A stretch of DNA of 14,247 nucleotides, taken from contig JAEPNS010000051.1 in the NCBI GenBank assembly GCA_017643325.1, positions 1-14,247 on the forward strand. Reading direction: 5' to 3'. How positions within the stretch are numbered: the first letter of the stretch is position 1; each line of letters opens with the position of its first letter. Positions 5,930 to 12,540 of this stretch are shown here, in pieces. The notes beneath the pieces were generated by a model. That model worked only from the letters and a program-made list of their open reading frames with translations, was not told the origin of the DNA and ran no database searches. The stretch comes from Alphaproteobacteria bacterium (GTDB lineage: Bacteria > Pseudomonadota > Alphaproteobacteria > UBA6615). A program made the position numbers and the translations under genes.

Positions 5930-6796
5930 ATGAAACCGGCACCGTTTACCTATCACGATCCGACGAGCGCGGCCGAGGCCGTGGCGCTGCTGGGCGCGCA
6001 CGAGGACGCCAAGCTGCTCGCCGGCGGGCAGTCGCTGATGCCGATGCTCAACATGCGCTTTGTCGTGGCCGACCATGTGATCGACCTGAACGGGGTCGAG
6101 GGCCTGGCCGGTATCAACAACACCGGCGACGCGCTGGAGATCGGGGCGATGACGCGCCAGCGCGACCTGATGCGCGATCCGGCCGTCGCCGCGAAGGCGC
6201 CGATCATGCCCGAGGCGCTGGAATGGGTCGGGCATTTCCAGACCCGCAACCGGGGCACCATCGGCGGCAGCCTCTGCCACCTGGACCCCGCGGCCGAGCT
6301 GCCATGTCTCATGGCGGCCTACGACGCGGTGCTCACGGTCGAGGGACCCGACGGCGCGCGCGAGGTGCCCTTCACCGAATGGCCGCTCGCCTACATGATC
6401 CCGAACCTGGGCCCGGACGAACTCCTGACGAAGGTGACGGTCCCGACTTGGGCCGGGGGTCACGGCTACGGCTTCTCCGAATTTGCCCGTCGGCACGGCG
6501 ACTTCGCCATCGTCGCGGTCGCGGCGCTGCTCGAGATCGATGGCGGGAACATTTCCCGCGCGGCCATCTCCGTCGGCGGCGCGGACGTGAAACCGATCCG
6601 GCTGGAGGAGGCCGAGAGCGCGCTGGCCGGCCAGGCCGCGGGACCGGACGCCTTCAAGGCCGCGGGCGAGGTGGCCCGGCAGATCGACGCCATGTCCGAT
6701 ACCTACGTGACGTCCGCCTATCGCCAGCGGCTGGCGGCGACGCTTGTGGAACGGGCGCTGGACAAGGCCGCGCAGCGCGCGGGAGGGAGTGCCTGA
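5930..6796 (+). CDS. Molybdenum hydroxylase medium subunit (CoxM-like, FAD-binding)
   Basis: This 288-residue subunit binds FAD and passes electrons from the iron-sulfur subunit to an acceptor, probably the quinone pool or another carrier. The two FAD-binding signatures are AGGQS (residues 31-35) and TIGGS (110-114), the latter within RNRGTIGGSLCHLDPAAELP, as in CO dehydrogenase medium subunits. The FAD-binding PCMH-type domain occupies about 1-175, and the C-terminal CODH-flavoprotein domain about 180-280. It has the full family length. The gene is separated by one base from both its upstream (CoxG-like) and downstream (CoxS-like) neighbours. The homology is clear; the substrate of the complex is unknown. 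Confidence 0.94.
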   Translation: MKPAPFTYHDPTSAAEAVALLGAHEDAKLLAGGQSLMPMLNMRFVVADHVIDLNGVEGLAGINNTGDALEIGAMTRQRDLMRDPAVAAKAPIMPEALEWVGHFQTRNRGTIGGSLCHLDPAAELPCLMAAYDAVLTVEGPDGAREVPFTEWPLAYMIPNLGPDELLTKVTVPTWAGGHGYGFSEFARRHGDFAIVAVAALLEIDGGNISRAAISVGGADVKPIRLEEAESALAGQAAGPDAFKAAGEVARQIDAMSDTYVTSAYRQRLAATLVERALDKAAQRAGGSA

Positions 6797-6797
6797 G

Positions 6798-7280
6798 ATG
6801 GCCGATACGCGTGACATCGAACTGACGGTGAACGGCGAGAGCCGGTCCGCGACCGTCGAGACCCGCACCAGCCTCGGCGACTTCCTGCGCCAGGCGCTGG
6901 GCCTGACCGGTACCCACCTGGGTTGCGAGCACGGCGTGTGCGGCGCCTGCACCGTGCTGGTGGACGGCGAGGCCGTGCGCTCCTGCCTGATGCTCGCCGT
7001 GCAGGCGAAAGGCCGGGAGGTCACGACCGTCGAGGGGCTGTCGAACCCGGACGGCACGTTGCACCCGCTGCAGGATGCGTTCTGGCGCAACCACGGGCTG
7101 CAGTGCGGTTTCTGCACGCCGGGCATGCTGACGTCGCTGGCGGCCTTCCTCGAGGAGAACCCGGACCCGAGCGAGCGCGAGGTGCGCGAGGCGATCTCCG
7201 GAAACATCTGCCGGTGCACCGGCTACCAGGGCATCGTCGATGCGGCGCTCGATGCCGCCAAGACGATGCGGGAGGGCTGA
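6798..7280 (+). CDS. Molybdenum hydroxylase small subunit (CoxS-like, 2x[2Fe-2S])
   Basis: This 160-residue subunit carries the two [2Fe-2S] clusters between the molybdenum and FAD subunits. The N-terminal plant-ferredoxin-type domain supplies Cys43, Cys48, Cys51 (GCEHGVCGAC) and Cys63. The C-terminal helical domain supplies Cys103, Cys106 (QCGFC) and Cys138, Cys140 (NICRC). All eight ligands are present. ATG 6798 lies one base after the CoxM stop, with GGAGGGAG just upstream inside the end of CoxM, so it is preferred over an earlier in-frame ATG inside the CoxM gene. The length is normal for the family (about 150-165). Confidence 0.95.
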   Translation: MADTRDIELTVNGESRSATVETRTSLGDFLRQALGLTGTHLGCEHGVCGACTVLVDGEAVRSCLMLAVQAKGREVTTVEGLSNPDGTLHPLQDAFWRNHGLQCGFCTPGMLTSLAAFLEENPDPSEREVREAISGNICRCTGYQGIVDAALDAAKTMREG

Positions 7281-7283
7281 GCC

Positions 7284-9623
7284 ATGGGTGTTCGTTATGT
7301 CGGCGCCGAAGTCCAGCGCATGGAAGACCCCCGGCTGATCACCGGGCACGGGCGCTATGTCGATGACATCACGCTGGAGGGCATGCTGCACGCGGCCTTC
7401 CTGCGCTCGCCGGTTGCCCACGCGAGGATCGGGTCCATCGATACCTCCCGCGCGGCCGAACTCGAAGGCGTGCACCGGGTGCTCACGCTGGCCGATTTCC
7501 CGGCGGAGCTTCAGAAGCCGATGGCGCAGCTCTATCCGGCACCGCCGATCGAGCACAACAAGACCCAGTACCCGCTGGCCCATGACGAGGTGTGTCATGT
7601 CGGCCAGGCGATTGCCTGCGTGGTCGCGGACAGCCGCGCCATTGCCGAGGACGCGCTGGCGCTGATCGACGTCGATTACGAGAACCTGCCCGCGGTGGTG
7701 GACGTCCGCACCGCGCTCGACGCCGACGCGCCCAAGGCCCATGCGGACCTCGACACCAACCTGATGGGCCGGCTCGGATCGAAGTTCGGCGATATCGAGG
7801 AGGCCTTTGCCAAGGCCGACCATGTCTTCTCGGCGTCCTTCATGCAGCATCGCGGCGGCTGCCACTCGATGGAAACGCGCGGTGTCGTCTCGCGCGACGA
7901 CCCGTGGGGCGACGGCCTGACGCTATGGACGTCGGCCCAGTCGCCCTATCTCATCCGCCGCGCGCTGGCGGCGTGGCTCGGCGAGCCCGAGGAACGGGTG
8001 CGGGTGATCGCGCCCGACGTGGGCGGCGGCTTCGGCCCCAAGGCGGGCTTCTATCCCGAAGAGATCGTGATCCCGCTGGCGGCGCGCATGCTCGGCCGGC
8101 CGGTGAAGTGGATCGAGGACCGGCGCGAGCATTTCGTGTCGACCACCACCCAGCGCGACCAGCACTGGGAGCTGGAGGTCGCCTGCACGTCCGACGGCAG
8201 GATGCTCGGCCTGCGCGGCAACGTCACCCACGAGAACGGCGCCTGGGTGCCTTACGGCGTGCTGCTGCCGTTCACCTCGCTGGTGCCGCTGCCGGGCGCC
8301 TATGCGATCCCGGCGGTCGATGTCGGCCTCGACATGGTGTTCACCAACACGGTGCCGAACTCGCCTGTGCGCGGCGCGGGCCGGCCGAACGGGATCTATG
8401 CCGTCGAGCGCATGGTCGAGACGATCGCGCGCGAGCTGGACATACCGCCCGCCGAGGTGCGCCGGCGCAACTATGTGCGCGCCGACCAGATGCCCTACGC
8501 GACCGGCGCGCTGCTGCGCGACGGCTCGCCCGCGACCTACGACAGCGGCGACTACGAGGGCCTGCTCGACAAGGTGCTGGAATTGTCGGATTTCGCCGGG
8601 TTCGACGAGCGGCGCGCGAAGGCGCGCGAGGAAGGCCGCTACCTCGGGATCGGCATCTCGTCCTGCATCGAGGACACCGGCGTCGGGCCCTACGAGGGCA
8701 CGACCGTTCGCGTCGAGCCGTCGGGCAAGGTGCTCGTCCAGACCGGCGCGGCGAGCCAGGGACAGGGCCACCACACAATGATCGCCCTGATCGTGGCGGA
8801 GAATCTCGGCGTTGCGCCGGAGGACATCCTGTTCGAATCCGCCGACACCGGGAAGTTCCCCCACGGCATCGGCACCATCGGCTCGCGCGTGGCCGTTAAC
8901 GTCGCCCCGTCGGCGCTCGATGCGGCCACGAAGGTGCGCGAAAAGGCGCTCAAGCTCGCCGCCGAACTGCTGGAGGCCGCGGAGGCCGACCTCGATATCG
9001 AGAACGGCATCGTCAGCGTGAACGGTGCGCCGGACATTTCCATCCCGCTCGGAGATCTCGCGGTGAAGCTTGCGCCGATGTCGGGCGTGAAGGTGCCCGA
9101 GGGGTTCGACCCGTCTCTGGAGGCGACGTCCTACGAAGGCTCCAAGGGCGCACCGATCGCCAGCGGTGCCAACGTCGCCGAGGTCGAGGTCGATATCGGC
9201 ACCGGCGAGGTCCGGGTGCTGCGCTACTCGGTCGCCCACGACTGCGGGGTGATGATCAACCCGCTGATCGTGAAGGGCCAGATCGAGGGCGGTGTGATCC
9301 ACGGGATCGGCAACGCGCTGTTCGAGCGGATGATCTTCGACGACCAGGGCCAGCCCATGAACACCAACTACGGCGAGTACCTTCTGCCGCTGGCAAGCGA
9401 GATGCCGCGGGTCGACATCGTGCACCAGGAATCGCCGTCGCCGCTGAACCCGCTCGGCGTCAAGGGCGCGGGCGAAGGCGGCACGATCCCGGCGGCGGCC
9501 GCGGTGGTCGCGGCGATCGAGAATGCGCTGTCGGACTTCGGCGTGGTGATCGACGACTACCCGGTCGAGCCGCAGTATCTCTGCGAACTCATCGACCGGG
9601 GCATGGCGCAGGCGGCGGAGTAG
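7284..9623 (+). CDS. Molybdenum hydroxylase large subunit (CoxL form II-like, molybdopterin-binding)
   Basis: This 779-residue catalytic subunit belongs to the xanthine oxidase/CO dehydrogenase family. The N-terminal aldehyde oxidase 'hammerhead' domain lies at about 18-130. Molybdopterin-binding signatures follow: DVGGGFGPKAGF, SQGQGHH and GVKGAGEGGT, where Glu731 matches the catalytic base of the family. The diagnostic active-site loop reads SPVRGAGRP (360-368). It has neither the AYxCSFR of form I, true CO dehydrogenase, nor the AYRGAGR typical of form II; the Pro-Val replaces Ala-Tyr. CO oxidation is therefore unlikely, and hydroxylation of an aromatic, N-heterocyclic or aldehyde substrate is more plausible. 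The gene starts three bases after CoxS. No cofactor-maturation genes (coxD, coxE, coxF types) follow; the next gene is convergent. Confidence 0.93.
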   Translation: MGVRYVGAEVQRMEDPRLITGHGRYVDDITLEGMLHAAFLRSPVAHARIGSIDTSRAAELEGVHRVLTLADFPAELQKPMAQLYPAPPIEHNKTQYPLAHDEVCHVGQAIACVVADSRAIAEDALALIDVDYENLPAVVDVRTALDADAPKAHADLDTNLMGRLGSKFGDIEEAFAKADHVFSASFMQHRGGCHSMETRGVVSRDDPWGDGLTLWTSAQSPYLIRRALAAWLGEPEERVRVIAPDVGGGFGPKAGFYPEEIVIPLAARMLGRPVKWIEDRREHFVSTTTQRDQHWELEVACTSDGRMLGLRGNVTHENGAWVPYGVLLPFTSLVPLPGAYAIPAVDVGLDMVFTNTVPNSPVRGAGRPNGIYAVERMVETIARELDIPPAEVRRRNYVRADQMPYATGALLRDGSPATYDSGDYEGLLDKVLELSDFAGFDERRAKAREEGRYLGIGISSCIEDTGVGPYEGTTVRVEPSGKVLVQTGAASQGQGHHTMIALIVAENLGVAPEDILFESADTGKFPHGIGTIGSRVAVNVAPSALDAATKVREKALKLAAELLEAAEADLDIENGIVSVNGAPDISIPLGDLAVKLAPMSGVKVPEGFDPSLEATSYEGSKGAPIASGANVAEVEVDIGTGEVRVLRYSVAHDCGVMINPLIVKGQIEGGVIHGIGNALFERMIFDDQGQPMNTNYGEYLLPLASEMPRVDIVHQESPSPLNPLGVKGAGEGGTIPAAAAVVAAIENALSDFGVVIDDYPVEPQYLCELIDRGMAQAAE

Positions 9624-9664
9624 CTTCCGCCTCGACGTGAGGCCGGGTCCGGCCCCGGCGTCTC

Positions 9665-9736
9665 GCGATATCCTCATGCTGAGCTTGTCGAAGTATGAGG
9701 ATATCGCCCTCTCCTTCGTCAGGCTCAGGATGAGGG
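9665..9736. repeat. Inverted pair of a 22-nt REP-like repeat core
   Basis: The first copy is a perfect 13-bp inverted repeat (9665-9677 and 9695-9707, arms GCGATATCCTCAT/ATGAGGATATCGC) around a 17-nt loop. Its core at 9672-9693, read on the minus strand, begins CTTCGACAAGCTCAG. A second core lies on the plus strand at 9714-9735 and begins CTTCGTCAGGCTCAG; the two agree at 19 of 22 positions. The type resembles interspersed palindromic repeats seen between genes in many GC-rich proteobacteria. It sits between two convergent genes, where it may also slow read-through. Confidence 0.7.
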
Positions 9737-9750
9737 CTCAGTCAGGCAAG

Positions 9751-9782
9751 ATGCCGGGATCGAACCCGGGCATTTCGAAATG
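9751..9782. other. Hairpin plus adjoining perfect palindrome in the convergent gap
   Basis: ATGCCGGG (9751-9758) pairs with CCCGGGCAT (9765-9773) with one bulged G across a six-base loop. The perfect palindrome CATTTCGAAATG (9771-9782) overlaps its end. Neither hairpin is followed by a T-run on either strand, so they are weak terminator candidates for the converging transcripts. Read on the minus strand, the first hairpin resembles a tRNA T-arm (GGGTTCGATCCC), but no other tRNA part surrounds it. Confidence 0.4.
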
Positions 9783-9788
9783 TTGACC

Positions 9789-10091
9789 TCAGTCGTCGTC
9801 GAAGTTGTCGATGATCGCCTTCACGGCGCCGCCGATCCCGTGTTCCTTGTCCTCGTCGCCGGCATCGCGGGCCTTCTTGTGGCGCTCCTTCGCGACATGC
9901 TCGAAGTAGTCGGCGATGGCGTCGTAGACCTTGCGCCGGTGCGGCGTCGATTTCGCCAGCATCTCGTCGACCCGGAATTCTTCCGCGATCTTCTCGGTCT
10001 GGCCGATCGGCAGCGATTGCGCCTTCAGCAGGAACGCCTGGATCTCGTGGACGGCCCGCTCGCCGATGTCGTAATCGTCTTCGTCGCTCAT
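9789..10091 (-). CDS. Small charged protein of unknown function
   Basis: I do not recognise a family. The 100-residue product is strongly charged and looks fully helical and cytoplasmic. It begins with an acidic stretch (MSDEDDYDIGERAV), continues with a helix VHEIQAFLLKAQSLPIG and then EEFRVDEMLAKSTPHRRKVYDAIADYFEHVAKERHKKARD, and ends with the acidic DNFDDD. No signal peptide, cysteine or membrane segment is present. The start at ATG 10091 is chosen because it overlaps the transporter stop by 4 nt (ATGA), indicating translational coupling to the AI-2E-type transporter. The coupling suggests a partner or regulator of that transporter, but this is inference only. A longer version of the frame exists only as an out-of-frame shadow of the transporter gene. 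Confidence 0.75.
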   Translation of the reverse strand: MSDEDDYDIGERAVHEIQAFLLKAQSLPIGQTEKIAEEFRVDEMLAKSTPHRRKVYDAIADYFEHVAKERHKKARDAGDEDKEHGIGGAVKAIIDNFDDD

Positions 10092-11152
10092 GTCGAATGT
10101 CTCGTCTCGATGTCGCCGTCGCCGGACAGGATTATGGCAATCGGCCGGGTCGTGCGGAAATAGGAAAACACGATCATCGCGATCATCGTCAACGGCACCG
10201 ACAGGAACATGCCGGCGAGGCCCCAGATGCTGCCCCACACCGCCAGAGAGATGAGCACCACGAGGGGCGAGATGTTGAGGGAGTTCCCCATCAGCTTCGG
10301 CTCGACGATGTTGCCGATCACGAACTGGGTCAGTCCCCCGCCCACGAGGACCGCGAGCACCGGCGCCGGCGAGGCGAACTGCACCACCGCGAGCAGGGTC
10401 GGCAGCAGGATGCCGAGCAGCGAGCCGATGGTCGGGATGTAGTTCAGCAGGAAGATCACGAAACCCCAGAACGCCGCGAAATCGACCCCGACAACCGCGA
10501 GGATCGCGTAGCTGATGAGCCCGGTCATGATGCTCGCCAGCGTCTTGATGGCGACGTAGGACTTGATCTGGTCCTGCATGCGGTGGAGCAGGTCGCTCAC
10601 GTCCGAGCGCTTCTGCGGGTCGGGAAAGAGCGCATTGAGCTTCTTCGAGAAGCTGCCCTGTTCGATCAGCAGGAACAGGACGTAGACCAGCACGATCCCG
10701 AAGGACCCGGCGAAGGCGGCGACGGTCGCGGCCAGGCCTGCGATCAGCGCGCGCACGTTGATCTCCTCGACGATCCGCGTGATGTCCGGCGGTTCCTCGA
10801 ACCCGGCCATCCGCGACGCGCTCTCGACCAGCTTCTCGAAATTGGCCTGGTAGGCCGGTGCGGCGGCCGCCACCTGCGAGAGGTTGTCGCTGATCAGCTC
10901 CGCGACGAGTGCGACGAGGATCAGGACGATGATGACCGCGCCGACCAGGGTGAGCCAGTGCGGCAGGCGCTCGCCGATCCTGGGGATCCGGTCGAAGAAA
11001 TCCGCGAGTGCGTTCAGCAGGTACCAGATGACGATCGCGATCGTGATCGGGATCAGCAGGTCGCGGCCCTGCACGAGGAAGAAGATCGTCAGCGCTGCGA
11101 CGACCGCCCCTGCTGCCAGGGGGCCCACCCGCGACGGCACGAAGTCTGACAT
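10088..11152 (-). CDS. AI-2E family transporter (PerM/TqsA-like)
   Basis: This 354-residue inner-membrane protein belongs to the AI-2E transporter family (formerly UPF0118), whose members include TqsA, the Na+/H+ antiporter-like proteins and PerM. Substrates vary and cannot be assigned here. Two hydrophobic helices lie at about 12-50, one at 65-90, then a soluble helical stretch at 90-130 and five further helices. Family signatures are LLNYIPTIGSLLGILLPTL at about 234-252 and GNIVEPKLMGNSLNISPLVV near 279-298, followed by GSIWGLAGMFLSVPL. ATG 11152 has AGGA-type purines close upstream. A perfect 16-base palindrome lies in the leader at 11175-11190. The downstream 100-residue gene overlaps its stop by 4 nt. 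Confidence 0.92.
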   Translation of the reverse strand: MSDFVPSRVGPLAAGAVVAALTIFFLVQGRDLLIPITIAIVIWYLLNALADFFDRIPRIGERLPHWLTLVGAVIIVLILVALVAELISDNLSQVAAAAPAYQANFEKLVESASRMAGFEEPPDITRIVEEINVRALIAGLAATVAAFAGSFGIVLVYVLFLLIEQGSFSKKLNALFPDPQKRSDVSDLLHRMQDQIKSYVAIKTLASIMTGLISYAILAVVGVDFAAFWGFVIFLLNYIPTIGSLLGILLPTLLAVVQFASPAPVLAVLVGGGLTQFVIGNIVEPKLMGNSLNISPLVVLISLAVWGSIWGLAGMFLSVPLTMIAMIVFSYFRTTRPIAIILSGDGDIETRHST

Positions 11153-11174
11153 GGTCCTGCGTCCGTTTCATCAC

Positions 11175-11190
11175 TGCCCGCGCGCGGGCA
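11175..11190. promoter_or_regulatory. Perfect GC-rich palindrome in the transporter leader
   Basis: TGCCCGCGCGCGGGCA is fully self-complementary and lies 23 nt before the transporter start. It could be an operator or form a leader hairpin. There is no T-run, so it is not an intrinsic terminator. In GC-rich DNA such palindromes can also arise by chance. Confidence 0.25.
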
Positions 11191-11253
11191 CCGATTTGCG
11201 TGTAGCACAGGGCAGGGTGATTTGGCCTCCGGGTCCACGATGGCGGCAGGCAC

Positions 11254-11281
11254 AAAAAAAGGCGGAGCCAGAGGCTCCGCC
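11254..11281 (-). terminator. Intrinsic terminator of the DUF2852 gene
   Basis: On the minus strand a perfect 9-bp stem GGCGGAGCC/GGCTCCGCC (11261-11281) closes a three-base loop and is followed by a run of seven T (11254-11260). It begins 22 nt after the DUF2852 stop codon. This is the clearest Rho-independent terminator in the window and separates the DUF2852 gene from the transporter gene downstream. Confidence 0.92.
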
Positions 11282-11303
11282 ACCGAACACATGTTTCCGG
11301 GTG

Positions 11304-11705
11304 TTACGCGGTCGCGCCGGAGGGTTCCGCGTTGCCGAACCCGCCCTTCTCGCGGTTGCCGCGTTCGGACATGAAGCGATCGAACTCTTCCTTGTCCTTC
11401 GCGCGCCGCAGTTCGTGCATGAAGCGGTCGAACTCCTCGCGCATGGAATCGAGCTTGCGCCGCTCTTCCTCAAGCCGCCTGAGCTCTTCCTCGCGATACT
11501 CGTCGAATGCGACGTTGCCGCTGTCGCCGGTGCGCGAGGTGCCCCACTTGTAGCGGGCCTCGTCGACGGCCGTGTGGAGCCGTTCGCCCCAGAGGATATA
11601 TGCCAGTGCCGCCAGTCCGAGGGGCCACGCGATCATGAAACCGATCACCATGATTGCGATGGACCAGAAGTTCCAGCGGGGTCGGGTACTCGAGATGCAG
11701 TTCAT
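11304..11705 (-). CDS. DUF2852 domain-containing membrane protein
   Basis: This 133-residue protein matches the DUF2852 family, which is largely restricted to alphaproteobacteria and has no known function. A short polar N-terminus leads into one long hydrophobic segment or hairpin at about 13-40 (WSIAIMVIGFMIAWPLGLAALAYILW). A linker with GNVAFDEYREEELRRLEEE follows, then a strongly charged coiled-coil helix (about 68-120) containing two repeats, REEFDRFMHELRRAKDK and KEEFDRFMSERG. The repeat of the FDRFM pattern is a family hallmark. ATG 11705 has AAGGGAG five bases upstream. The gene is monocistronic, with a terminator just downstream, and is divergent from the carboxymuconolactone decarboxylase-family gene. 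Confidence 0.9.
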   Translation of the reverse strand: MNCISSTRPRWNFWSIAIMVIGFMIAWPLGLAALAYILWGERLHTAVDEARYKWGTSRTGDSGNVAFDEYREEELRRLEEERRKLDSMREEFDRFMHELRRAKDKEEFDRFMSERGNREKGGFGNAEPSGATA

Positions 11706-11799
11706 TGTCTCCCTTTCTCTGATACCTCCAAGAGATGGGGATGCGGGGTGTGCCGTTCAAGCAAAATCGGTTCCGAAACCCTTGGTGAGAGCGGGTCAC

Positions 11800-11817
11800 A
11801 GCACCTTTTCCGGTGCT
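11800..11817. promoter_or_regulatory. Inverted repeat in the divergent intergenic region
   Basis: AGCACC-TTTTCC-GGTGCT is a perfect 6+6+6 inverted repeat between the divergent DUF2852 and carboxymuconolactone decarboxylase-family genes. It may be an operator. A TTGACC at 11832-11837 could be the -35 of the rightward gene, but no convincing -10 sits 17 nt after it. The rest of 11706-11895 holds the two ribosome binding sites and nothing else I can name. Confidence 0.3.
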
Positions 11818-11895
11818 TTCCCCGCAATCCGTTGACCCCGTTCCCACGAAGGTGTTTGGTGCCCGCAACGAAATTTTTGTTCGGGGAGAACGGAC

Positions 11896-12468
11896 GTGAC
11901 CACGGAACTAGAAGGAGCGCGCCTGCAGCGCGTCGAGCGGGAGGACTGCCCGCCGGAGTATGTCGAGGATTACGACGAGGTGCTGCGCACGCGCGGCATG
12001 GATGTCATGCCGAACGTCTTCTCGTTGCTGGCGAACAGCCCCGGCGCGATGGCGGCGGTATGTCCGGTCGGGGCCTATGTGCGCTATGAGACCGGCTTCG
12101 ACGATGCCTTGCGCGAGTATGTGATTCTGACCGTCGCGCAGGAACTGCGCTGCACCTATGAATGGGCGCACCATATCGCGGTGGCCCGGCGCATCGGCGC
12201 CAGCGAGGACCTGCTCGGGAAGATCGGCACGCCCGACATCGAGGCGGAGCCGGGCGAGATCGGGCTCGCCACCAGGTATGCGCGCATGCTCACACGCAAC
12301 GAGGAAATCTCCGATGCAATGGTCGACGATCTGAAGGCGGCGTTCGGCGTCCAGGGGTTCGTCGACCTCACGGTGATGATCGGCTACTACGGGATGCTGG
12401 CCCGCTTCATCAACACGGCGAAGATCCCGGTCGAGCCCGATCTCGAGTATCCGCCGTTCAACGTCTGA
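11896..12468 (+). CDS. Carboxymuconolactone decarboxylase (CMD)-family protein
   Basis: This 190-residue all-helical protein belongs to the CMD/AhpD superfamily. The active-site helix reads ELRCTYEWAHHIAVAR, with Cys86, Glu89, His92 and His93. AhpD-type alkylhydroperoxidases have a Cys-x-x-Cys here; the second Cys is Glu89 in this protein, so it is a 'C-x-x-E-x-x-x-H' type and disulfide peroxidase chemistry is unlikely. Related proteins are often annotated only as CMD family or as decarboxylases in aromatic catabolism. The start is GTG 11896 with GGGGAGA seven bases upstream. An intrinsic terminator follows its stop, so it is probably transcribed alone. Substrate unknown. Confidence 0.88.
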   Translation: MTTELEGARLQRVEREDCPPEYVEDYDEVLRTRGMDVMPNVFSLLANSPGAMAAVCPVGAYVRYETGFDDALREYVILTVAQELRCTYEWAHHIAVARRIGASEDLLGKIGTPDIEAEPGEIGLATRYARMLTRNEEISDAMVDDLKAAFGVQGFVDLTVMIGYYGMLARFINTAKIPVEPDLEYPPFNV

Positions 12469-12493
12469 CCCGCGACGTATTGTGCTAAGACAG

Positions 12494-12528
12494 CGGGCGG
12501 CGTCTTCGGGCGCCGCCCGTTTTCTTTT
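12494..12528 (+). terminator. Intrinsic terminator after the CMD-family gene
   Basis: A perfect 9-bp stem CGGGCGGCG/CGCCGCCCG (12494-12502 and 12511-12519) with an eight-base loop is followed by TTTTCTTTT (12520-12528). It begins 26 nt after the CMD-family stop and ends only 12 nt before the start codon of the next gene. Confidence 0.85.
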
Positions 12529-12540
12529 CGAGGTTCTCGC

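Noticed and set aside
5257..9623. A CO dehydrogenase cluster for growth on or oxidation of carbon monoxide
   Set aside because: The large subunit lacks the AYxCSFR loop with the selanyl-cysteine needed for the CO-oxidising Mo-Cu site.
7923..9677. A 584-codon open frame on the minus strand antisense to the large subunit gene
   Set aside because: The translation is low-complexity Arg/Asp/His-rich with no motif, and the plus-strand gene is unambiguous.
10097..11149. A plus-strand 350-codon frame opposite the transporter
   Set aside because: The product is a charged His/Asp/Arg string with no domain, while the opposite frame encodes a clear polytopic AI-2E-family protein.
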